In this document: piece by piece, positions 49,061 to 63,834 of the stretch
Layout of the letters: the number at the start of each line of letters is the position of its first letter
Numbering within the stretch: the first letter of the stretch is position 1
Origin: Megachile rotundata
Lineage: Eukaryota; Arthropoda; Insecta; Hymenoptera; Megachilidae
DNA length: 64,000 nt
Assembly (NCBI RefSeq): GCF_050947335.1
Contig: NW_027473342.1
Location: forward strand, 1-64,000
Reading direction: 5' to 3'
Translations under genes and position numbers: made by a program
Notes under the pieces: model-generated
Databases searched by the model: none
What the model was told of the DNA's origin: nothing
Seen by the model: only the letters and a program-made list of their open reading frames with translations

Positions 49061-51975
49061 ACACAATCACACAAGCACACAATCACTCAATCACACACTC
49101 ACAAAATCACACAGTCACAATCACACAGTCACAATCACACAATCACAATCACACAATCACAATCACACAATCACACAATCACACAATCACACAATCACAC
49201 AATCACACAATCACACAATCACACAATCACACAATCACACAATCACACAATCACACAATCACACAATCACACAATCACACAGTCACACAATCACACAATC
49301 ACAATCACGCAATCACACAATCACACAATCACACAATCACACAATCACACAATCACACAATCACACAATCACACAATCACACAATCACACAACCACACAC
49401 TCACACAATCACTCAATCACACAAACACACAATCACACAATCACAATCACACAATCACAATCACACAATCACACAATCACACAATCACACAATCACACAA
49501 TCACACAATCACACAATCACACAATCACACAAGCACACAATCACTCAATCACACAATCACACACTCACAAAATCACACAGTCACAATCACACAGTCACAA
49601 TCACACAATCACAATCACACAATCACAATCACACAATCACACAATCACACAATCACACAATCACACAATCACACAATCACACAATCACACAATCACACAA
49701 TCACACAATCACACAATCACACAATCACACAATCACACAATCACACAATCACACAATCACACAGTCACACAATCACACAATCACAGTCACACAATCACAC
49801 AATCACAATCACGCAATCACACAATCACGATTGCACAATCACGATCACACAATCACGATCACACAATCACGATCACACAATCACGGTCACACAATCACGG
49901 TCACAAAATCACGGTCACACAATCACGGTCACACAATCGCGGTCACACAATCACGCAGTCACACAATCACACAGTCACACAATCACGCAGTCACACAATC
50001 ACTCAATCACACAATCACACAATCACACAATCTCAAAATCACACAATCACACAATCACACAATCACACAATCACACAATCACACAATCACACAATCACAC
50101 AATCACACAATCACACAATCACACAATCACACAATCACACAATCACACAGTACACACAATCACAATCACACAATCACAATTACACAATCGCACAATCACA
50201 CAATCACACAATCACACAATCACACAATCACACAGTCACACAATCACACAATCACACAATCACACAATCACACAATCACACAATCACACAATCACACAAT
50301 CACACAATCACACAACCACACAATCACACAATCACACAACCACACAATCACACAAGCACACAATCACTCAATCACACAATCACACACTCACACAATCGCA
50401 CAGTCACAATCACACAATCACACAATCACACAATCACACAATCACACAATCACACAATCACACAATCACACAATCACACAATCACACAATCACACAATCA
50501 CACAATCACACAATCACACAATCACACAATCACACAACCACACACTCACACAATCACTCAATCACACAAACACACAATCACACAATCACAATCACACAAT
50601 CACAATCACACAATCACACAATCACACAATCACACAATCACACAATCACACAATCACACAATCACACAATCACACAAGCACACAATCACTCAATCACACA
50701 ATCACACACTCACAAAATCACACAGTCACAATCACACAGTCACAATCACACAATCACAATCACACAATCACAATCACACAATCACACAATCACACAATCA
50801 CACAATCACACAATCACACAATCACACAATCACACAATCACACAATCACACAATCACACAATCACACAATCACACACTCACACAATCACACAGACACAAT
50901 CACACAATCACAATCACACAATCACAATCACACAACCACAATCACACAATCACGCAATCACACAATCACACAGTCACAATCACACAATCACACAATCACA
51001 CAAGCACACAATCACTCAATCACACAATCACACACTCACACAATCACACAATCACACAATCACACAATCACACAATCACACAATCACACAATCACACAAT
51101 CACACAATCACACAATCACACAATCACACAATCACACAATCACACAACCACACAATCACACAACCACACAATCACACAACCACACAATCACTCAATCACA
51201 CAATCACACACTCACACAATCACACAGTCACAATCACACAATCACAATCACACAATCACACAATCACACAATCACACAATCACACACTCACACAATCACA
51301 CAATCACACAATCACACAATCACACACTCACACAATCACACAGTCACAATCACACAATCACAATCACACAATCACAATCACACAGTCACAATCACACAAC
51401 CACAATCACACAATCACACAATCACACAATCACACAATCACACAATCACACAATCACACAATCACACAATCACACAACCACACAATCACACAAGCACACA
51501 ATCACTCAATCACACAATCACACACTCACACAATCACACAGTCACAATCACACAATCACAATCACACAATCACACAATCACACAATCACACAATCACACA
51601 CTCACACAATCACACAGTCACAATCACACAATCACAATCACACAATCACAATCACACAGTCACAATCACACAACCACAATCACACAATCACACAATCACA
51701 CAATCACACAATCACACAATCACACAATCACACAATCACACAATCACACAATCACACAATCACACAATCACACAATCACACAATCACACAATCACACAAT
51801 CACACAATCACACAATCACACAATCACACAATCACACAATCACACAATCACACAATCACACAATCACACAATCACACAATCACACAATCACACAATCACA
51901 CAATCACGCAATCACACAATCACACAATCACACAATCACACAACCACACAATCACACAAGCACACAATCACTTAA
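49045..51975 (+). other. Longest open frame; composition artefact, not a gene
   Basis: These 976 codons open at TTG and close at the TAA of a CTTAATC unit. The translation is an imperfect octapeptide repeat (HTITQSHN) with His, Asn, Thr, Ser, Gln and Ile making up nearly everything. It has no signal peptide, domain or non-repetitive segment. The 8-bp unit lacks a stop and shifts frame by two bases per unit, so all three + frames carry the same peptide and stay open until a TAA or TAG variant unit happens to fall in frame. It starts at a non-AUG codon and has no promoter, splice or poly-A context I can identify. Its near-copy at 58455 shifts phase after a 208-bp difference yet stays open, as expected if no coding selection acts. 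Confidence 0.92.
49811..49994. repeat. CpG-rich cluster, full copy
   Basis: A complete cluster without private ATG-making changes. It is preceded by a rare CACAGTCACAC unit near 49787 inside a 6-bp-unit context, and followed by a CTCAAAATC unit near 50032. Both oddities recur at the 59013 copy. Confidence 0.87.
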
Positions 51976-51990
51976 TCACACAATCACACA

Positions 51991-53175
51991 CTCATACAAT
52001 CCCACAGTCACAATCACACAATCACACAATCACTTAATCACACAATCACACAATCACACAACCACACAATCACACAAGCACACAATCACTCAATCAGACA
52101 ATCACACACTCACACAATCACACAATCACACAATCACATAATCACACAATCACACAATCACACAATCACACAATCACACAATCACACAGTACACACAATC
52201 ACAATCACACAATCACAATTACACAATCGCACAATCACACAATCGCACAATCACACAATCACACAATCACACAGTCGCACAATCACACAATCACACAATC
52301 ACACAATCACACAATCACACAATCACACAATCACACAGTCACACAATCAGACAATCACACAATCACACAATCACTAGATCACACAATCACACAATCACAC
52401 AATCACACAATCACAATCACACAATCACAATTACACCATCACACAATCACACAATCTCACAATCACACAATCTCACAATCACACAATCACACAATCACAC
52501 AATCACACAATCACACAATCGCACAATCACAATTACACAATCACACAATCACACAATCACACAATCACACACTCACACAATCACACAATCACACAATCAC
52601 ACAATCACACACTCACACAATCACACAGACACAATCACACAATCACAATCACACAATCACAATCACACAACCACAATCACACAATCACACAATCACACAA
52701 TCACACAATCACACAATCACACAATCACACAATCACACAATCACACAATCACACAATCACACAATCACACAATCACACAATCACACAACCACACAATCAC
52801 ACAACCACACAATCACACAACCACACAATCACTCAATCACACAATCACACACTCACACAATCACACAGTCACAATCACACAATCACAATCACACAATCAC
52901 ACAATCACACACTCACACAATCACACAATCACACAATCACACAATCACACAATCACATAATCACACAATCACACAATCACACAATCACACAATCACACAA
53001 TCACACAATAACACAATCACACAATCACACAATCACCTAATCACACAATCACACAATCACACAACCACACAATCACACAAGCACACAATCACTCAATCAC
53101 ACAATCACGCAATCACACAATCACACAATCACACAATCACACAACCACACAATCACACAAGCACACAATCACACA
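51991..53175. repeat. 1,185-bp superunit, copy 5
   Basis: It has the same length and landmark order as the others. Its distinguishing change is CTTAATC (near 52033) where the other four copies before it read CCTAATC about 45 bp after B. The change is shared only with the copy at 61193. Confidence 0.87.
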
Positions 53176-56100
53176 CTCATACAATCCCACAGTCACAATC
53201 ACACAATCACACAATCACCTAATCACACAATCACACAATCACACAACCACACAATCACACAAGCACACAATCACTCAATCAGACAATCACACACTCACAC
53301 AATCACACAATCACACAATCACATAATCACACAATCACACAATCACACAATCACACAATCACACAATCACACAGTACACACAATCACAATCACACAATCA
53401 CAATTACACAATCGCACAATCACACAATCGCACAATCACACAATCACACAATCACACAGTCGCACAATCACACAATCACACAATCACACAATCACACAAT
53501 CACACAATCACACAATCACACAGTCACACAATCAGACAATCACACAATCACACAATCACTAGATCACACAATCACACAATCACACAATCACACAATCACA
53601 ATCACACAATCACAATTACACCATCACACAATCACACAATCTCACAATCACACAATCTCACAATCACACAATCATACAATCACACAATCACACAATCACA
53701 CAATCGCACAATCACAATTACACAATCACACAATCACACAATCACACAATCACACAATCACACACTCACACAATCACACAATCACACAATCACACAGTCA
53801 CACACTCACACAATCACACAGACACAATCACACAATCACAATCACACAATCACAATCACACAACCACAATCACACAATCACACAATCACACAATCACACA
53901 ATCACACAATCACACAATCACACAATCACACAATCACACAATCACACAATCACACAATCACACAATCACGCAATCACACAATCACACAATCACACAATCA
54001 CACAATCACACAATCACACAATCACACACTCACACAATCACACAATCACACAATCACACAATCACACACTCACACAATCACACAGTCACAATCACACAAT
54101 CACAATCACACAATCACAATCACACAGTCACAATCACACAACCACAATCACACAATCACACAATCACACAATCACACAATCACACAATCACACAATCACA
54201 CAATCACACAATCACACAATCACACAATCACACAATCACACAATCACACAATCACACAATCACACAATCACACAATCACACAATCACACAATCACACAAT
54301 CACACAATCACACAATCACGCAATCACACAATCACACAATCACACAATCACACAACCACACAATCACACAAGCACACAATCACTTAATCACACAATCACA
54401 CACTCATACAATCCCACAGTCACAATCACACAATCACACAATCACCTAATCACACAATCACACAATCACACAACCACACAATCACACAAGCACACAATCA
54501 CTCAATCAGAGAATCACACACTCACACAATCACACAATCACACAATCACATAATCACACAATCACACAATCACACAATCACACAATCACACAATCACACA
54601 GTACACACAATCACAATCACACAATCACAATTACACAATCGCACAATCACACAATCGCACAATCACACAATCACACAATCACACAGTCGCACAATCACAC
54701 AATCACACAATCACACAATCACACATTCACACAATCACACAGTCACACAATCAGACATTCACACAATCACACAATCACTAGATCACACAATCACACAATC
54801 ACACAATCACACAATCACAATCACACAATCACAATTACACCATCACACAATCACACAATCTCACAATCACACAATCACACAATCACACAATCGCACAATC
54901 ACAATTACACAATCACACAATCACACAATCACACAATCACACACTAACACAATCACACAATCACACAATCACACAATCACACACTCACACAATCACACAG
55001 ACACAATCACACAATCACAATCACACAATCACAATCACACAACCACAATCACACAATCACACAATCACACAATCACACAATCACACAATCACACAATCAC
55101 ACAATCACACAATCACACAATCACACAATCACACAATCACACAACCACACAATCACACAACCACACAATCACTCAATCACACAATCACACACTCACACAA
55201 TCACACAGTCACAATCACACAATCACAATCACACAATCACACAATCACACACTCACACAATCACACAATCACACAATCACACAATCACACAATCACATAA
55301 TCACACAATCACACAATCACACAATCACACAATCACACAATCACACAATCACACAATCACACAATCACACAATCACACAATCACCTAATCACACAATCAC
55401 ACAATCACACAACCACACAATCACACAAGCACACAATCACTCAATCACACAATCACACACTCACACAATCACACAGTCACAATCACACAGTCACAATCAC
55501 ACAATCACACAATCACACAATCACACAATCACACAATCACACACTCACACAATCACACAATCACACAATCACACAATCACACACTCACACAATCACACAG
55601 TCACAATCACACAATCACAATCACACAATCACAATCACACAGTCACAATCACACAACCACAATCACACAATCACACAATCACACAATCACACAATCACAC
55701 AATCACACAATCACACAATCACACAATCACACAATCACACAATCACACAATCACACAATCACACAATCACACAATCACACAATCACACAATCACACAATC
55801 ACACAATCACACAATCACACAATCACACAATCACACAATCACACAATCACCTAATCACACAATCACACAATCACACAACCACACAATCACACAAGCACAC
55901 AATCACTCAATCACACAATCACACACTCACACAATCACACAGTCACAATCACACAATCACAATCACACAATCACACAATCACACAATCACACAATCACAC
56001 ACTCACACAATCACACAGTCACAATCACACAATCACAATCACACAATCACAATCACACAGTCACAATCACACAACCACAATCACACAATCACACAATCAC

Positions 56101-58450
56101 ACAATCACACAATCACACAATCACACAATCACACAATCACACAATCACACAATCACACAATCACACAATCACACAATCACACAATCACACAATCACACAA
56201 TCACACAATCACACAATCACACAATCACACAATCACACAATCACACAATCACACAATCACACAATCACACAATCACGCAATCACACAATCACACAATCAC
56301 ACAATCACACAACCACACAATCACACAAGCACACAATCACTTAATCACACAATCACACACTCATACAATCCCACAGTCACAATCACACAATCACACAATC
56401 ACCTAATCACACAATCACACAATCACACAACCACACAATCACACAAGCACACAATCACTCAATCAGACAATCACACACTCACACAATCACACAATCACAC
56501 AATCACATAATCACACAATCACACAATCACACAATCACACAATCACACAATCACACAGTACACACAATCACAATCACACAATCACAATTACACAATCGCA
56601 CAATCACACAATCGCACAATCACACAATCACACAATCACACAGTCGCACAATCACACAATCACACAATCACACAATCACACAATCACACAATCACACAAT
56701 CACACAGTCACACAATCAGACAATCACACAATCACACAATCACTAGATCACACAATCACACAATCACACAATCACACAATCACAATCACACAATAACAAT
56801 TACACCATCACACAATCACACAATCTCACAATCACACAATCTCACAATCACACAATCACACAATCACACAATCACACAATCACACAATCGCACAATCACA
56901 ATTACACAATCACACAATCACACAATCACACAATCACACACTCACACAATCACACAATCACACAATCACACAATCACACACTCACACAATCACACAGACA
57001 CAATCACACAATCACAATCACACAATCACAATCACACAACCACAATCACACAATCACACAATCACACAATCACACAATCACACAATCACACAATCACACA
57101 ATCACACAATCACACAATCACACAATCACACAATCACACAATCACACAACCACACAATCACACAAGCACACAATCACTCAATCACACAATCACGCAATCA
57201 CACAATCACACAATCACACAATCACACAACCACACAATCACACAAGCACACAATCACACACTCATACAATCCCACAGTCACAATCACACAATCACACAAT
57301 CACCTAATCACACAATCACACAATCACACAACCACACAATCACACAAGCACACAATCACTCAATCAGACAATCACACACTCACACAATCACACAATCACA
57401 CAATCACATAATCACACAATCACACAATCACACAATCACACAATCACACAATCACACAGTACACACAATCACAATCACACAATCACAATTACACAATCGC
57501 ACAATCACACAATCGCACAATCACACAATCACACAATCACACAGTCGCACAATCACACAATCACACAATCACACAATCACACAATCACACAATCACACAA
57601 TCACACAGTCACACAATCAGACAATCACACAATCACACAATCACTAGATCACACAATCACACAATCACACAATCACACAATCACAATCACACAATCACAA
57701 TTACACCATCACACAATCACACAATCTCACAATCACACAATCTCACAATCACACAATCACACAATCACACAATCACACAATCACACAATCGCACAATCAC
57801 AATTACACAATCACACAATCACACAATCACACAATCACACACTCACACAATCACACAATCACACAATCACACAGTCACACACTCACACAATCACACAGAC
57901 ACAATCACACAATCACAATCACACAATCACAATCACACAACCACAATCACACAATCACACAATCACACAATCACACAATCACACAATCACACAATCACAC
58001 AATCACACAATCACACAATCACACAATCACACAATCACACAATCACACAACCACACAATCACACAACCACACAATCACACAACCACACAATCACTCAATC
58101 ACACAATCACACACTCACACAATCACACAGTCACAATCACACAATCACAATCACACAATCACACAATCACACACTCACACAATCACACAATCACACAATC
58201 ACACAATCACACAATCACATAATCACACAATCACACAATCACACAATCACACAATCACACAATCACACAATCACACAATCACACAATCACACAATCACAC
58301 AATCACCTAATCACACAATCACACAATCACACAACCACACAATCACACAAGCACACAATCACTCAATCACACAATCACACACTCACACAATCACACAGTC
58401 ACAATCACACAGTCACAATCACACAATCACAATCACACAATCACACAATC

Positions 58451-58470
58451 ACGATTGCACAATCACGATC
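58451..58470. repeat. Minimal CpG-cluster fragment, partner of 49041
   Basis: The same GATTGCAC plus CGATCAC remnant in the same context, 9,410 bp downstream. It supplies the TTG start of a 962-codon repeat-driven open frame. Confidence 0.85.
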
Positions 58471-61343
58471 ACACAATCACACAAGCACACAATCACTCAA
58501 TCACACACTCACAAAATCACACAGTCACAATCACACAGTCACAATCACACAATCACAATCACACAATCACAATCACACAATCACACAATCACACAATCAC
58601 ACAATCACACAATCACACAATCACACAATCACACAATCACACAATCACACAATCACACAATCACACAATCACACAATCACACAATCACACAGTCACACAA
58701 TCACACAATCACAATCACGCAATCACACAATCACACAATCACACAATCACACAATCACACAATCACACAATCACACAATCACACAATCACACAACCACAC
58801 ACTCACACAATCACTCAATCACACAAACACACAATCACACAATCACAATCACACAATCACAATCACACAATCACACAATCACACAATCACACAATCACAC
58901 AATCACACAATCACACAATCACACAATCACACAATCACACAATCACACAATCACACAATCACACAGTCACACAATCACACAATCACAGTCACACAATCAC
59001 ACAATCACAATCACGCAATCACACAATCACGATTGCACAATCACGATCACACAATCACGATCACACAATCACGATCACACAATCACGGTCACACAATCAC
59101 GGTCACAAAATCACGGTCACACAATCACGGTCACACAATCGCGGTCACACAATCACGCAGTCACACAATCACACAGTCACACAATCACGCAGTCACACAA
59201 TCACTCAATCACACAATCACACAATCACACAATCTCAAAATCACACAATCACACAATCACACAATCACACAATCACACAATCACACAATCACACAATCAC
59301 ACAATCACACAATCACACAATCACACAATCACACAATCACACAATCACACAGTACACACAATCACAATCACACAATCACAATTACACAATCGCACAATCA
59401 CACAATCACACAATCACACAATCACACAATCACACAGTCACACAATCACACAATCACACAATCACACAATCACACAATCACACAATCACACAATCACACA
59501 ATCACACAATCACACAACCACACAATCACACAATCACACAACCACACAATCACACAAGCACACAATCACTCAATCACACAATCACACACTCACACAATCG
59601 CACAGTCACAATCACACAATCACACAATCACACAATCACACAATCACACAATCACACAATCACACAATCACACAATCACACAATCACACAATCACACAAT
59701 CACACAATCACACAATCACACAATCACACAATCACACAATCACACAACCACACACTCACACAATCACTCAATCACACAAACACACAATCACACAATCACA
59801 ATCACACAATCACAATCACACAATCACACAATCACACAATCACACAATCACACAATCACACAATCACACAATCACACAATCACACAAGCACACAATCACT
59901 CAATCACACAATCACACACTCACAAAATCACACAGTCACAATCACACAGTCACAATCACACAATCACAATCACACAATCACAATCACACAATCACACAAT
60001 CACACAATCACACAATCACACAATCACACAATCACACAATCACACAATCACACAATCACACAATCACACAATCACACAATCACACACTCACACAATCACA
60101 CAGACACAATCACACAATCACAATCACACAATCACAATCACACAACCACAATCACACAATCACGCAATCACACAATCACACAGTCACAATCACACAATCA
60201 CACAATCACACAAGCACACAATCACTCAATCACACAATCACACACTCACACAATCACACAATCACACAATCACACAATCACACAATCACACAATCACACA
60301 ATCACACAATCACACAATCACACAATCACACAATCACACAATCACACAATCACACAACCACACAATCACACAACCACACAATCACACAACCACACAATCA
60401 CTCAATCACACAATCACACACTCACACAATCACACAGTCACAATCACACAATCACAATCACACAATCACACAATCACACAATCACACAATCACACACTCA
60501 CACAATCACACAATCACACAATCACACAATCACACACTCACACAATCACACAGTCACAATCACACAATCACAATCACACAATCACAATCACACAGTCACA
60601 ATCACACAACCACAATCACACAATCACACAATCACACAATCACACAATCACACAATCACACAATCACACAATCACACAATCACACAACCACACAATCACA
60701 CAAGCACACAATCACTCAATCACACAATCACACACTCACACAATCACACAGTCACAATCACACAATCACAATCACACAATCACACAATCACACAATCACA
60801 CAATCACACACTCACACAATCACACAGTCACAATCACACAATCACAATCACACAATCACAATCACACAGTCACAATCACACAACCACAATCACACAATCA
60901 CACAATCACACAATCACACAATCACACAATCACACAATCACACAATCACACAATCACACAATCACACAATCACACAATCACACAATCACACAATCACACA
61001 ATCACACAATCACACAATCACACAATCACACAATCACACAATCACACAATCACACAATCACACAATCACACAATCACACAATCACACAATCACACAATCA
61101 CACAATCACGCAATCACACAATCACACAATCACACAATCACACAACCACACAATCACACAAGCACACAATCACTTAATCACACAATCACACACTCATACA
61201 ATCCCACAGTCACAATCACACAATCACACAATCACTTAATCACACAATCACACAATCACACAACCACACAATCACACAAGCACACAATCACTCAATCAGA
61301 CAATCACACACTCACACAATCACACAATCACACAATCACATAA
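58455..61343 (+). other. 962-codon open frame; composition artefact
   Basis: It opens at TTG and closes at TAA in a CATAATC unit. A second long open frame (59033-61177, 714 codons) overlaps it in a different + frame and encodes the same octapeptide, which is direct evidence that openness here is frame-independent. Amino-acid order differs from the 49045 frame after about residue 115 because indels between the two DNA copies changed the phase. Confidence 0.92.
59013..59196. repeat. CpG-rich cluster, partner of 49811
   Basis: A complete cluster 9,202 bp downstream of its partner and identical in unit order as far as I can read. The spacing to the preceding minimal fragment is 208 bp shorter than in copy 1. 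Confidence 0.87.
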
Positions 61344-62377
61344 TCACACAATCACACAATCACACAATCACACAATCACACAATCACACAGTACACACAA
61401 TCACAATCACACAATCACAATTACACAATCGCACAATCACACAATCGCACAATCACACAATCACACAATCACACAGTCGCACAATCACACAATCACACAA
61501 TCACACAATCACACAATCACACAATCACACAATCACACAGTCACACAATCAGACAATCACACAATCACACAATCACTAGATCACACAATCACACAATCAC
61601 ACAATCACACAATCACAATCACACAATCACAATTACACCATCACACAATCACACAATCTCACAATCACACAATCTCACAATCACACAATCACACAATCAC
61701 ACAATCACACAATCACACAATCGCACAATCACAATTACACAATCACACAATCACACAATCACACAATCACACACTCACACAATCACACAATCACACAATC
61801 ACACAATCACACACTCACACAATCACACAGACACAATCACACAATCACAATCACACAATCACAATCACACAACCACAATCACACAATCACACAATCACAC
61901 AATCACACAATCACACAATCACACAATCACACAATCACACAATCACACAATCACACAATCACACAATCACACAATCACACAATCACACAACCACACAATC
62001 ACACAACCACACAATCACACAACCACACAATCACTCAATCACACAATCACACACTCACACAATCACACAGTCACAATCACACAATCACAATCACACAATC
62101 ACACAATCACACACTCACACAATCACACAATCACACAATCACACAATCACACAATCACATAATCACACAATCACACAATCACACAATCACACAATCACAC
62201 AATCACACAATAACACAATCACACAATCACACAATCACCTAATCACACAATCACACAATCACACAACCACACAATCACACAAGCACACAATCACTCAATC
62301 ACACAATCACGCAATCACACAATCACACAATCACACAATCACACAACCACACAATCACACAAGCACACAATCACACA
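61193..62377. repeat. 1,185-bp superunit, copy 6
   Basis: This is the partner of the 51991 superunit at an offset of 9,202 bp, sharing its private CTTAATC change near 61235. The constant offset across the 49.8-53.97 kb and 59.0-63.17 kb segments shows no indel at any landmark. Confidence 0.87.
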
Positions 62378-63170
62378 CTCATACAATCCCACAGTCACAA
62401 TCACACAATCACACAATCACCTAATCACACAATCACACAATCACACAACCACACAATCACACAAGCACACAATCACTCAATCAGACAATCACACACTCAC
62501 ACAATCACACAATCACACAATCACATAATCACACAATCACACAATCACACAATCACACAATCACACAATCACACAGTACACACAATCACAATCACACAAT
62601 CACAATTACACAATCGCACAATCACACAATCGCACAATCACACAATCACACAATCACACAGTCGCACAATCACACAATCACACAATCACACAATCACACA
62701 ATCACACAATCACACAATCACACAGTCACACAATCAGACAATCACACAATCACACAATCACTAGATCACACAATCACACAATCACACAATCACACAATCA
62801 CAATCACACAATCACAATTACACCATCACACAATCACACAATCTCACAATCACACAATCTCACAATCACACAATCATACAATCACACAATCACACAATCA
62901 CACAATCGCACAATCACAATTACACAATCACACAATCACACAATCACACAATCACACAATCACACACTCACACAATCACACAATCACACAATCACACAGT
63001 CACACACTCACACAATCACACAGACACAATCACACAATCACAATCACACAATCACAATCACACAACCACAATCACACAATCACACAATCACACAATCACA
63101 CAATCACACAATCACACAATCACACAATCACACAATCACACAATCACACAATCACACAATCACACAATCA

Positions 63171-63834
63171 CACAATCACACAACCACACAATCACACAAC
63201 CACACAATCACACAACCACACAATCACTCAATCACACAATCACACACTCACACAATCACACAGTCACAATCACACAATCACAATCACACAATCACACAAT
63301 CACACACTCACACAATCACACAATCACACAATCACACAATCACACAATCACATAATCACACAATCACACAATCACACAATCACACAATCACACAATCACA
63401 CAATCACACAATCACACAATCACACAATCACCTAATCACACAATCACACAATCACACAACCACACAATCACACAAGCACACAATCACTCAATCACACAAT
63501 CACACACTCACACAATCACACAGTCACAATCACACAGTCACAATCACACAATCACAATCACACAATCACAATCACACAATCACACAATCACACAATCACA
63601 CAATCACACAATCACACAAGCACACAATCACTCAATCACACACTCACAAAATCACACAGTCACAATCACACAGTCACAATCACACAATCACAATCACACA
63701 ATCACAATCACACAATCACACAATCACACAATCACACAATCACACAATCACACAATCACACAATCACACAATCACACAATCACACAATCACACAATCACA
63801 CAATCACACAGTCACACAATCACACAATCACAAT
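63171..63834. repeat. Right-edge superunit fragment, no gene
   Basis: Three AACCACAC units (near 63180-63220), CAGTCACAATC, CATAATC (near 63350), CCTAATC (near 63430), two further CAGTCACAATC units, then AAGCAC, ACACTCACAAAATC (near 63640) and a pure run ending at a CACGCAATC unit. The ACTCAATC-to-ACACTCACAAAATC junction lacks one unit relative to the 26.6-kb version and matches the 49.08 and 58.49 kb versions. Confidence 0.84.

Larger units (their letters stand above)
42830..53968. repeat. 11.1-kb tandem duplication, copy 1
   Basis: It extends from an ACACTCAC region near 42830 to a CACGCAATC unit at 53968. B modules at 43223, 45188, 46089, 51991 and 53176 have partners downstream. The B at 47562 does not, because it lies in an internal 1,762-bp tandem duplication (CTAG at 46472 and 48234) collapsed in copy 2. 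Rare variants shared with copy 2 include ATAACAATTAC near 45622, CTCAAAATC near 50032, CTTAATC near 52033 and CATACAATC near 53673. The left 2.2 kb is also the tail of the 13.5-kb copy 2, so that part exists three times. Confidence 0.87.
53969..63170. repeat. 11.1-kb tandem duplication, copy 2 (9.2 kb, two internal losses)
   Basis: It begins immediately after copy 1. Offsets to copy 1 are 11,180 and then 11,172 bp for the B modules at 54403, 56360 and 57261; 9,410 bp after the 1,762-bp length difference (58455); and 9,202 bp after a further 208-bp difference near 58.75-58.95 kb (61193 and 62378). From 59.0 to 63.17 kb it is collinear with 49.8-53.97 kb with no indel at any landmark checked. 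It diverges where copy 1 has CACGCAATC at 53968 and copy 2 continues plain, then has AACCACAC units from about 63180. Confidence 0.86.

Noticed and set aside
4658..61343. Thirteen long + strand open frames as protein-coding genes
   Set aside because: They are frame-independent readings of a stop-free 8-bp unit, overlap in different frames with the same peptide, mostly start at TTG, which is not a usual eukaryotic start, and have no non-repetitive sequence or regulatory context.
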